A DNA stretch of 64,000 nucleotides, taken from assembly GCF_901709675.1 (NCBI RefSeq), contig NC_051099.1, positions 9,124,501 to 9,188,500 on the forward strand, written 5' to 3'. The notes under the pieces are model-generated. The model did not search any database and was not told the DNA's origin. It saw nothing but the letters and a program-made list of their open reading frames with translations. The stretch's first letter is position 1; each line of letters starts with the position of its first letter. Shown here in pieces: positions 1-11,500 of this stretch. Both the position numbers and the translations under genes were made by a program. The stretch comes from Syngnathus acus. Lineage: Eukaryota; Chordata; Actinopteri; Syngnathiformes; Syngnathidae.

Positions 1-385
1 CGTTAGCACAAGGAGGAGCAGCTGGTCAAAATGTACATTCGTGTACGCGCGCCATGCTCCATCACACTTACCCTTCCGCCACAATTTGTCTACACGGAGG
101 GAAAAAAACACACACACAGACACAACAACCAGGAGAGACATGACACCAATAACTTGGAAACAGGCTGACATCAATAGCAATATAGTGCAAGCTTGGTGGT
201 AAAGGACTCCGCTGGCTGTGCCAATAATAAGCAGGTAGTATGTGTCGTGATGGCAGTTGCTATTTTTGAGCCAGCGCAAACAGCTTAAGAGAAGTAAGAG
301 CTTAAGAGTCAGGCTGGCGGCCGCAGCCAATGGAGTCGGGCGGCTAAGAGCCAGCAAGGTCATAAGGCGCCGCGCCGTTACTGAC

Positions 386-1009
386 ATAGATGACGCGCTC
401 GTTGTAGCGGATCAGAAGGTTGCGCAGGATGCCGGCTTCGTTGAGGTCTCCTAGTCGGATCATGTCCTCCACACCCTGGATGGAGGTGGGGTGCATTGGC
501 TTGATGTGGCCAGCGTTCTGAGGCGAGATCCGGTGTTCCTGGAAGTGGACGGGCGGGCACAAAGGTGGTGTTACTCGTCAGTCACCAAAAAACAAAAATA
601 AAATGCTCAAAAGTTGCAAGACAACTGCTAGGCAGCAAAGCACTGACGGCGGCAGAGTTGATCATGTGGCATTACGAGGCCGCACTAGCTGCAAGCTACG
701 TCACTCAAAAACAGCATACATTTCAAGCGCTCGCTCAGTGTGCCGCAACTCACCCGGCCTTCATCATCCACGACTTGGATCTCACCCGAGTCACACAGTT
801 TGACCACCGCCCCCACAGGAACGTCAAACTCCCGGCCCGTTTTGAGGTCCAACCACACATAGTCACCCTGGAAGCGGGTCCCAAATATTTCAAGGCGCCA
901 CTCAAAATATCCATTCCGTGTTTTTTGTGGAAATACACAGACGGCATCCTCTACTCCTCACCCCCCTCTCGCCTTTTCTGTGCCGACGTACCTGTTGCAA
1001 AATGACCAT
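386..1009 (-). CDS. MYO7A: Myosin VIIa, 5' end of the gene (partial)
   Basis: Unconventional myosin of hair cells and photoreceptors; only the first 95 residues, the N-terminal part of the motor, are present. Three coding exons read leftwards: 1009-992 (six residues MVILQQ, donor gtacgt), 867-754 (SH3-like start with GDYVWLDL and [10 protein letters not shown]), and 538-386 ([14 protein letters not shown] and [19 protein letters not shown]). All three joins are phase 0 with AG/GT borders, and the boundaries match those I recall for vertebrate MYO7A. The next exon, which should carry the ATP-binding region, lies beyond the left edge. The start is fixed by the MVILQQ exon. CAPN5 ends 4.5 kb upstream in the same orientation, which is the conserved vertebrate order. 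Identification is from recognised sequence; whether this is the a or b teleost copy cannot be told. Confidence 0.93.
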
Positions 1010-2496
1010 GGCTGACTGTCGACGACACTCTGGGCGTCACGCGGGCGGACCCTGCAAAGTGCGCTTAGATTAACATTGATGATTTTCAAGAAAGCAAACC
1101 TGACATTTTGAACGTGACTAGGAAGTGGAGGGAAAAACGGGCACGGTTAAATAAGCCGGGTGGGGGCTGCCTCCGTGGGCTTATTGGATTCCTGGAGCTA
1201 ATCCTGCCACTTTGGCAGCCAGCATAGTTTTCTCGACTGAGCAGTCACTAGGAAGACTGACCGTTCGATCACTTGCACCCCCAATCAAGCCAGTTTGGAC
1301 TCCAACCACAGCGAATGATAGCGGAAGAGGTGCAACTCACATGGTAGGAAGCGCAAACCATTGTCATTGTCAACCGAGCGTGTTCAAGATTGTCCAACAT
1401 GAGTGCCTCTGAAGAAAAACAAACACAGAGACACAATCTTTTAAGTTCTCCCGGCAGTGTCCATGCAGTTTAGTGAAGCTGGCCAATGAGAACACAGCCA
1501 GGATAAGAGGCTTTGGCCTAAAGCTGGGGCCAGCGAGGCCGGCGAGTCGACGCGGCCCGGTGGCGGGTGAGCAAAAGGCCTCTGTTTGTGACCCGCCCTA
1601 GCACCATCATCTCAACTAACCTCTCAATAGGAAGACCCCTCCTGTAGTCTCCTCCGGTGATCGCCACAAGGATGGGCCCAGTTTACAAGATGGTGGAAGA
1701 GGCACAATGCTTTGCGCCTTTCAGGACCTTGCGTTGACAAGATGGTGTTGGAAGAGGCCAAATGCTTTGTGCCTTGCGTTCAATCCTCAATCTGTGGTGG
1801 GTCCGATAAGGGGTTCTTTCAAGGGTTTTGTGGCGCGGGCCGGCAAAAGAGTCCTCCGCATTCTCGTTGAACCATTCATGGCCGCTGATCCTGATTAGGA
1901 GGGTGCTGGGTGGAGTCTGTAGATGGAACAGGAGGAGGCGGTGACAACATTGTTAAGCGCACACGATGCAAAATTAAGCTTGGGTTGTGTGTCTGGGTTC
2001 CAAAGTAGCCAGCCACAAAATGGGAGTCACTTAGGAAGTGCTTTGTAATAGCGTGCAGCTGCCACTGGATGCCGATCATAAAGCATCAACAGCACGCTTC
2101 GAGCATGTTTGCAAATGTAAACATAAACACAAACAAACAATGGAGTTCTGAAAACTTGAACTCATTTAATTATTTGCATTTTTCTTTGCATGTCTTGATT
2201 CCGGTAAAACAAAAATATGTCACGTCCGTGTCGCTCAGCCAGCAACTTCCCTCAGCCACCACCTCGAAAGCTCCACAGCCAATCGCACTCAGCTTTAGCG
2301 CAAAGAGCGGCTATAGTTCCAGAGATATACTGTATACATCTTGATATACTTGCTGGATATATGTACGTACTGTAGCCATATAAAATCAACAAGGCTATAA
2401 AATATTCATAAAAGTGTCACCATGCAGGAAAATATTCCAGTTTTCGAGAAGAAAAGTACAAGAACGTCACGGCCGCGGCGAGAAAAGCCGACGCGA

Positions 2497-2504
2497 TGAC
2501 GTCA
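2497..2504. promoter_or_regulatory. Palindromic CRE (TGACGTCA)
   Basis: A perfect 8-bp cAMP-response element lies within a slightly longer palindrome (gatgacgtcatc) in a CpG-rich stretch, about 1.5 kb upstream of the MYO7A ATG. It matches the CREB/ATF consensus; its use is inferred only. Confidence 0.4.
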
Positions 2505-2559
2505 TCGGCCAGTGTTGTTTGTTTTCGTGCAACGATGTGCAACGTGGCCGCTGTTTTCA

Positions 2560-2777
2560 AGTTGTATGAACAGCCAAACAGCAAGCGAGCCAGTCACGTC
2601 CCCTTGTCAAGTCAGCGGACGATCACCGAGTAAACGTTTGCAAAGAATCAAGTCGGCATTTTACAAGAAGTTGTAAGAACAGCCAAACAGCGAGCGAGCC
2701 AATCACGTCCTCTTGTCAAGTCAGCGGATGATCACAGAGTAAACGTTTGCAGAGAATCAAGTCGGCATTTTACAAGA
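2560..2777. repeat. 109-bp tandem duplication (2 copies)
   Basis: Two head-to-tail copies of a 109-bp unit begin 'agttgta' at 2560 and 2669, with only a handful of substitutions between them. The first bases of a third copy (agttgta) follow at 2778. It lies upstream of MYO7A and contains no evident coding sequence. Confidence 0.85.
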
Positions 2778-5510
2778 AGTTGTACTTTCCAGCCATAAAA
2801 TGGGGATTTCTTTGGAGAACGCTTTTAAGAGAATAACATTTGATTGAAACAGTCTATCGTCTGTCTGGATGCATGCGTGAGTACGACGCAAGCCCGCTGC
2901 ATGGGTTCATCAAAGTAGAAATAGCGCGCTGCCAGGTAGCTTTTTTTCTCTCTCTCGTTTTTTCTTCAACAGTCCCAAAATATAAATATAGATTTTTTGC
3001 TATGAATTCAAAGCCGCTTTTGCTACATGCAATGGCATTCACGTATAAAAAGTCTCGGTCAAGATGTATACGTAGGTCAAAGTCCCAACGGTGTTTTATA
3101 CATGACAGTGAAATCACTACCACGCGCAATGCTGTAAAATTGGCATGTGGCATCCAAACAAATGATACACGAAAGCAAAACCTCGACAAATACTGTGAAA
3201 TAGCACATACGTGAATCCCACTAACATTTCGGTCAATCCGTAAAGCAAGTCGCGAACAACATTGAAGACAGCCAAGCGTTGTGGCCGTGTGATAGGCGGT
3301 CGCACCGCAAGCTTGAACATATTTTTTTGTGTTTTTGTATTATGGAAATTATTTGGCAAAAAACTAAGCCGAGTGTCTTCGAGAACACTTTTTTGGCACC
3401 AATCACACTTCAGCCTCAGAACGTTGGCCGCCAGAAGACTCTCATTTTTCGTCCAGCGCCTAAAAACAGCAGCTCGCGCTCCGCACCCGGCATCCATCTA
3501 GCGCTCTGATATAATGGGCGACTGGCATTAGCGCATAGATAAAAAGAAGAAAAAAAGCATGATAGGGTCTCGACGCTACAGTACAAGGCTGCGGACAGAG
3601 CGGAAAAGCGAGTCGTGCATTTGTAAAGATGCTGCACGGCGAGAAAATATGTGCGACACTTCAAGTAATGGCGGGCGGCTCGATTAAAATGCAATCGGAG
3701 CCAAATGGAAAAGTTGTTCTTACATTCAACGTAAAAAGAAACGCGCACATTTTCTATTTGTCGAGAATTCGGGATGGGCAGAGCAATTGTTCGATCGGTC
3801 GACGGGTTGTTAAGCGCGTCCGTTGTGACGCATGAATTGTTGATTCTCTTGAGGCGCGCACCAAAATAGCGGTTGAAACATTGGAGGGACGCCATTTTCA
3901 AAGAAATCTCGGTCGGAGCCATCTTCAACTTGGATGCAGCTCCGATACAACCGACTAAAGTTGACTAGTGCGTCCGAACGGCGAGAGTAAAGGAAGACTA
4001 GAGCGCGTTGACTTGAAACATCTTCTGCAAAAAAACGACAACCAATTTCAAAGGGCCAGTTAGGAAATTATGAGTGATGTTTCTCAATGCAAGAAAGCCT
4101 AAAGAGCCTCTTGCCCCTTGAAATGATCCACGCTCGATGAATCGATTGCTGAATTTAGGGCCCATCCCAAGAAATCAGACAGAATACAAAGTATCAATGA
4201 GTGTTCAATGCAAAATCCTTGAATGACTCCAAAGGTTTTTTTTTTTTTAAAGAGGCAATTGAACGCGCCATGGCACCGTTTGTTTGGCAAGTTTTCTCCT
4301 CCTGTGCGACAAAAGCGACATGAGTGCGAGGCGTGCGATCCCAATGCGGGCCCCTCTGTCGCTTTCAAGTCTTTCCTCCCAGAAGCAGATGTACAAGTTT
4401 GCGCGCGTGCGCGCGCAGTGTCAGGCAGTGATGTTGCCTTTATGATGATGCAGCGGCACCAGGTGGGCGGTGGTTCGGGCCCCCAAGTTCGCCGCTCGGG
4501 GGCGGCCCGTGTGGCAGCCCGTGTGGCAGCCGCAAAGGGTCACAAAGGAGCGGGGGCTGACAGGCTGCTCCTTGGTCCCGCAAAGCACTTGTTTACAAGG
4601 GGGGGGGAGGGACTCCAAGATTAGACACTGCCCGCTAAGCTACGACCGAAGAGATGTGCAGCACAGGTTGGGAAAAAAGACAAAAAGGCTTTCTGGGCCA
4701 TGCGGTCGTCCATAGCGTTTGGCAGAGACGTGTCTTGGTTTGAAAGTGAAGGAAGACAGGGGAAAAGCGAGGCTGTTGGCTTGCTTCAGGGATGACGGGT
4801 GGCGCTTGCTCACCAAACACTGGACTGCAGCCACGGATACAAAATGTATCATCGGTATTAACGGGTGGGAGAGGCCGGCAGTCAAAGTGTGTCTTCCGCA
4901 GGGATTTAGACAGGGTGTCAAGTCAGCATAGCGACACGCTCGACGGGGCGTCGTCCCTGTTTCGGGGGAGATGCACCAAGGTTTGGGACTGACCTTTTGG
5001 GACAACACGGCGGCCACCAGAGCACCGAGAAAGATAAGTGACACGCGGCGAAAGCCAAGCCGTGCCCCCCCCCCGCCTCTCCCGCTCCTCCGCGTAAAAG
5101 ACACAGACGCAGCCTTAAGGCAAGGCAAAGCCCTTGGAATTGTTGGCACGCCAGTGCAGAAACGTCTGCATACGCATCACGCTTGCATCTCGTGCGGGGT
5201 TCACTTCACACCAAAATCCATCCATCAAAAGCAAAACAACAGAAAGGGGAGACAAAGTGCTCCTCGCTGGCCTTTTCCCAGCGACAAAACACGGGCAATG
5301 ACACTGAAGAAAGATCTTTAGGGAAATAAAGGCCATTCAAATGTTAGTGTCAAGGTTGAAGAAATTGGCAGGAAAAAAGACATAAAAAATGCAGAGGGAA
5401 ACAAGAAAAGAAAAAACCCTTGCGGGGGCGGGGTGTGTGAAAGAAATAAGGAGGGAACGAACTGGCCAAAAAAGTCGGAATAAATATGACATTTGTGAAG
5501 GGGGGGGCGG

Positions 5511-8500
5511 TCAGATGTTGGTGAGTGTGGTGGAGGTGATGAGGCGCACGGTGAGCGTGCCGGGCAAGTCGCTGTCCTGCCGACTGCCTTTGTCGCGGAG
5601 GTGCAGCGTGTGCTGCTCCTGACGCTCGTTGGGATCGCTCAACATCACCACCTGACCCAGGAAGGTGTCCACGATCATGTTCTTGTTGTAGATCTGACCC
5701 CAAAGAGAGAGAGGGAGAGGGAGGCAGGCAGGAAGCAAAAAGAAGAAAAGAGGAAGCTTAGGAAGAATTGCAGCTTGAAAAAGAAACAGCCACCAGGACA
5801 ACTCATCCAGACGTGGCCAAACGTGACTCTGGGCACATTTGCCCTTTTGCAAGGGGACTTTGCTATCTCTCCAGCTAGCTCGCCATTCGGATGTCTAGCA
5901 GGCCAATCCGTCGGGTTGCGACGTCGGACGAAAGAGAGCACCGAGTGAAAACAACCAAATGACATTTGAAGGGCTCGGACTCAGCCAAAGTACCAAAGCG
6001 GGTGGCCCTCACCTCGATGTGGACTCCCTCTTTGGGCTTCTTGCGGTAGAACAGAGCCTTGACATCAAAATTGGGGCAGCGGGTGTCCTTGTGAACCGGC
6101 GAGCGGACCCTTTCGCCTTCGCAGGTGATGATCACGTACGGGTCCAGGGCTAGAAGTGACGACATTCTAGATTCTTATCTTATCGAATCTTATATATGTA
6201 AATGACCGAGGTACAAATTTCACGGCGGTCGTCAGAGTTTGGCTCGTTCTAGTGCTCAATTTGAAATCATTTCAATGACCTCCGTTGGAATCCTGTCCCT
6301 GCAGACCCTCGGCGTTGAGAACGTGGACCTGAGTGACCAGCTGCGGGTAGCCGCACATGCCCGTCCAGCACGTTTGAGGAGGCTCGTCCAGACTCAGCTC
6401 TCTGAAGCGAGTCAGCGGAAGAGAAGGGAACGCGCGTGTCATTCCGCGGAGGGCCGCCAGAGGGCACTCTAAGCTAAGAGTGCTCACACCTGAGTCTTGA
6501 GGAAGGAAATTTGACATTTGCGTTCCAAAAGTCATTTTAGCCACGTCAAGTTGTATTTCCGGCTCTGCGCTTACTGCCGGACTTTTGCCAGCACGAGAAA
6601 GAAGGCAAAGAAAAGTAAAATATTGGAGGTTCAAACTCAACGTGGAGCCACCCATTTTACAATGGAGTCATGAAATTTGATTGAAAATATATGATGATGT
6701 CATCCATATTATCTCTGACTTAATTGAGAAGAAGGGAAAGTCCACTACTTGCAGTCCGAAGGCACGTCGGTGAAGACGCGGAGCAGAAAGTCTCCCCGCT
6801 GGCCCGGGTCAAAGGTGGTGGGGATGATGACATAGCGGCCCTCCTTCAGCTCCTTCCTGAGAAAGACGCAGCGCGAGTTGATGTAGATGGAGCCGGCCAC
6901 CTTCTGCTGGCTCGAGTGCATGCGGTACTTGCGGTTCAGCTCCACCTGAGAAAGCAAAGCGCACGTCAGAAGGGAGGATGCTCGCGGCTGGCTTACATGG
7001 CGGGGAGAGGGAAGTCCGATCTTGCCCGCTGAAGCCCGAGCGGCTGCTCCCGCGACCCGGCCCCAGAGGAGCGCCAGAAAATGGATTTTCTGGGTCCGCT
7101 TTGTTACTTTTCTTTACCTGGTGGATATCAAAGCCGATGGCGAGGTTCTCCCCCTTGCCTTCTTTGGGCGTGGCTCTCTTCTCCTTCTGCTGCAAGCAGA
7201 TCAACACCTCGTCCTCCACCTTCTTCACGTCAAACACGTACTAGAGGGAGAAGGGAGGCGACGTCAAAAGCGCTGTGCCTTCAACGAATGTTGGTGAAAC
7301 ATGGCATTGCACCTGAGGGTTCTGGAGGAAGGTGGCCTTGTGATTGATGCAGCCGCCCGAGCGGTTACGCAGGGGGTCCTGGCGGTGGAGCCAGGAACCC
7401 CGCATCACCTCCTCCTCCCACGTCTTGTGGATGCTCAGGTACGACGTGTTGATGAGGCGGCACAGGATGAGGTCGGTGAAGTACTGGCAGAAGTCGTCAA
7501 AGGTCATCCTGGAGAGAGCCCAGAGGGGAAACGTCAAAACATTCAGGATCATTAGAATGGAGAGCATGTCACAGAAATTGTCAGAAGCCCTGTTCAATTT
7601 TTCATTCTTTCTATGAAAAAGACTTTTGACACCCACTACACATGGCTTTAGCTTCCGATATTTACAGAAATGTTGATTTGATGTGTTGGACATTTGTTTT
7701 CCTCACCAGAACTCGCCGTCGTCCTGCACGGTGACGCCGAGTTTCTCCCTTTCGCTCTTGCTCACCTTGTTCCACTCCTTCGAACTGCAACAGCGACGGA
7801 GGAGGAACAAAAAAATGTTGGGTCGAGTGCACCTTCTGGCATCATGCCAATGTTTGAGCGCCTTCGCTAAGCATCAAGGGTGATTGTGCGGAATGTGGGT
7901 GACAAGCAGGGGAACCTGTCACTCCACGGGCCGCTCCACTCCTTCTCTCCCCACGGGTTCCTCATGCGAATCATATGGAGCTTCTCCGACTTGAAATACG
8001 CCAGCAGCCCGTGGCCCAGGCGCACTTTGCGGACGTCGGTCACAGCGTAGGCGTGGCCTTTGACGAGGCCGCAGTCCAGCCGCGCCTCCATGTCCTCCAC
8101 CGTGGTTGCCTGGGAAAGCAAATGTGCATAATCAGACACATCCAGGGAAGTCCAAAAGAAGCGATCTGTGCTCCTTGACTGGTGGGGGGTTCCTCAGGGA
8201 TGACTACTTGGACACCTCCTTTTTCCTTGCGATCTGTGCTCCTTGACTGACGGGGGGTGCCTCAGGGATGACTTCTTGGACATCTCCTTTTCCTTTGCAA
8301 TCCGTGCTCCTTGACTGACAGGGGTGCCTCAGGGATGACTTCTTCGACACCTCCTTTTTCCTTTCTTTTCGTTACCTACTGTGCTTGGACTCGTGCATGA
8401 GCTTGAGCCTCCTAATACTGACCGATTGAGATGTTTGTATCGGATGGAGATGTTTGGCATTCAGCAAGTTTTGTTGCAAAAAGCAGAGTACGCTTACCCT

Positions 8501-11500
8501 AATGGAGCAGCTAATAAGGCCATCTCGGTTGTGCACTTTGAGGACTCGTTCAAACAACTGATTGCGGGCCGCCTCGTCCATTGCCATTTGGGCCTCCAGC
8601 AGGTCCACGGGCTCCGAGACCCCCCCCGTGAAGTCCACCAGTGCGTCCGCCGTGTTGCCGCCGTCCAGAGCCTCGTAGCAGCCGTAAACCCTGAGAGAGA
8701 AAAACAAGTCCGTCAGGCCTGTCCTGGAACTAACGAATGAGTGGCAACGAGCTGAGCGGCTAACAAATGCTCTCACTTACTCTCACGAACAAACGAGCTT
8801 ATGGCTCGTCCGCGCTTACTTCATAAACTCGCCGTAACTCAGCTGGGGGAACTAACTTGGCGTATGCCTTCTCCACCAAGGCGCTCCAGAACTCGTTGCT
8901 GTCGTTGGAATGACAGTAGACCAGCTGGTTTTCGACGGTGGGCAGTCGGTCGTCGATCACCACATCCACCCACTCGCCGAAGCGCCAGAACCGGAAGTGG
9001 AAAATGCCGCCGTACGAGTCGGGCTTCTCCGTGTCCCACTCCTGCTCCTTCCAGTCGGGAATCACCTGAAAAGGAAGCGGGGCGGGGAGTTGCTTAGCCA
9101 AACTCGTCGATGGCCAATCACGTCAAGGCTTTATTGCCCCCGCCGTCGTCACTCCGAAATCCGGCTGGAACGGCGTGGGAGTCAATGATGCGTAAAGTAA
9201 CTACAACCATGAAGCCGCTGTTCTCCTATCCAAAGGAAATGAGAACGAAGATTTCCCTCTAATTTACGCTGTCTCTCAGGCACAGAGAAAAAGGCCTCCC
9301 TCCCACCCTTGCTCCAAGAATCCCTTGATACACCAAACAGAAGTGTCGAGCAGCCTCTTAGATGGATTTTCAGGTCTTACCGCCAACGATCCTTTGCAAT
9401 CGTTAACAGAGTAACTCATGACAAAAACAAAAGAAAGCAAAAACAAAAGCCAGCAATGCCACACGCGCAAACGTCGCCAGAGGACGCCTGCGGGGTGGAT
9501 TCCCGCACGGGTTCCACGTATTCCAAGCAACGAACGAGCAAACTGAGGCAAGCGGCACCCCCTTGAGGACGAAAGCCAAATGTCACGAGCGCTTGTTTCC
9601 AGGTGTCTTTGGCAGTTAAGACGCGGCACCACACGATGCACAATGAGCCACTCCTCTCTTTTGGCGTTCATGGCCAACACCCTGGAGCTGCGCTTCGGCC
9701 CGGACCCACAGCTGAGCGAGGTGATGCGCCTGCGGGTCCAGTCCCTGCAGCAGCGTGGGCAGAAACGTCAGGACGGTGAGCGCCTGCTGCGGCCCGACGA
9801 GGCCGTGTACCGCCTGGACTTTGCCCAGCAGTCGCTGCGCTTCTCCCATTGGACAGTGCGTTTGGCCAGGCCAGGTCGCCTGGCCATTACGGCCACGTCG
9901 CAGCTGTGGACGCCGGACCTAACCCACCTAATGACCCCGCAGCTCCTGGAGCCGCCGGCGGTCTTCTGGAGCGTGGTGGGCAACCCCCGCCAGACGGGCA
10001 CCGAGTGCTACGAGGCGAACGTGTGCGAGTTGGGCGAGCGCATCACTGAGCTGGCCAAGGTGAGGAAGGTCATATACTTCCTGTTTGCCTTTGGGGAGGG
10101 CTGCTGCCCCGACGCGGTGGACTGCTCCATCGCCTTCACGGCTGGCAGCTGAATGCTTCTGTGAAGCCTCGCTTAACGCTTGCATTTCTACCCGGGTAGC
10201 TGGAAATACGTAGTTCACTCCGTCACCGTCTGTGAATCTAAGTCAAAGTTGTTTTTTCAAATCGATTCTCCCATCATTAAGCAGACTGTGCATAATGCTG
10301 CAAAGGCTTACTCATTCAACTGACTTTTTAGGAATCTCGTCTGTGTCCGTATGAGCGCTTCTTCTAAGCTGGTGCAAAAAGTTTCAGAACCACCGGATAA
10401 CGCAATTGTGGATTTGCGGATTCAAAAAGAGTGCAATACTTTGAATGACTGGGATTTTTTCAGGATCTGGTTCCACAAAGCACCCGGCTGGCCGGCTTAA
10501 AATTGACGGCTCATCTGCTCGACAAAGAATTTCTTCACAGCGAAGAAGTCATCTTCACATGTTCTATCTGGTGCACTGTTTCCCAACCACTGTGCCGCGG
10601 AACACTGGTGTGCCGTGGGAAATTGTCCAATAATAATTACGGAGCGCATTGTAAAAAGGATCTCCAAACCACTGGTCAGTTAGCGCAAGGCCTGGTCAGC
10701 CACTTGCTAATTGCGCATGCATAGCTAATCAGACAATCTTGAGATTTCATGTTGTGTCGGTCTGATTGTGCTGAATCGGCACATATTCAGTTTGCGGCTT
10801 TGTGCTTTTGATAACAGTGATGCTCTGACGGCCGTGGTGCGTTTGTGGAATGACGGAAATCCCAGAATGTAGTTCAACCGGAGAACCTGGATTGTTCATT
10901 TTCACCAACATGAATACACAGTCAAGTTGACCTTGACTGTGATCACCACTCAGCATGCTGCCAGAACAGCAGAGCGTCTTTAAACGTGACTTTTTTCTTA
11001 TTGTCGCAATATTTATTGAGCTAGTCTAAAACAGTCAACAAAGTCATGTTGATTCTTTTGGATTCTAATCACAATCACTTTCAATAGTTTATTCCTTACA
11101 CTGTCTAAACCCTTTTTAAAAAACTGTCACTTTTATAAAAAAAAAAATATATATATATATTTAAAAGATATACATTTATTTGTTTCTATTCAATTATTCC
11201 ACTCTTTCCATATACTGTATATACATATATAGGAATAGGACTTTGTTTTTATAGCGTTCACAATGTCTTTCATTGTAATACCCAGGGCGATAATTAGAGA
11301 AGGTTTATGTCCAACAGGGGGGGTGGGGGATTATCCATCGATGCGACACGTTACTGTCGCACATCACATGTTGCGCACGTCATGTTATCGCGATAGTCTT
11401 GTTCGAGCGCATGCCCCGATAACGATATTGTAGCGGAGTGACGAGTGTAATTGTATCATAGTTTATGGAGAAAACCAATCTAAAAGGGACATTCGACGTG

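Larger units (their letters stand above)
1010..5510. other. Intergenic region between CAPN5 3' end and MYO7A start
   Basis: No exon is recognisable on either strand. It should contain the MYO7A promoter and 5' non-coding exon(s) and the CAPN5 3' UTR. An acceptor-like site in the minus direction (a 'tttgcag' near 1055) could border the first MYO7A coding exon. The only structured parts noticed are the palindromic TGACGTCA at 2497 and the 109-bp tandem duplication at 2560-2777. Open frames here have no family signature. Confidence 0.5.
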
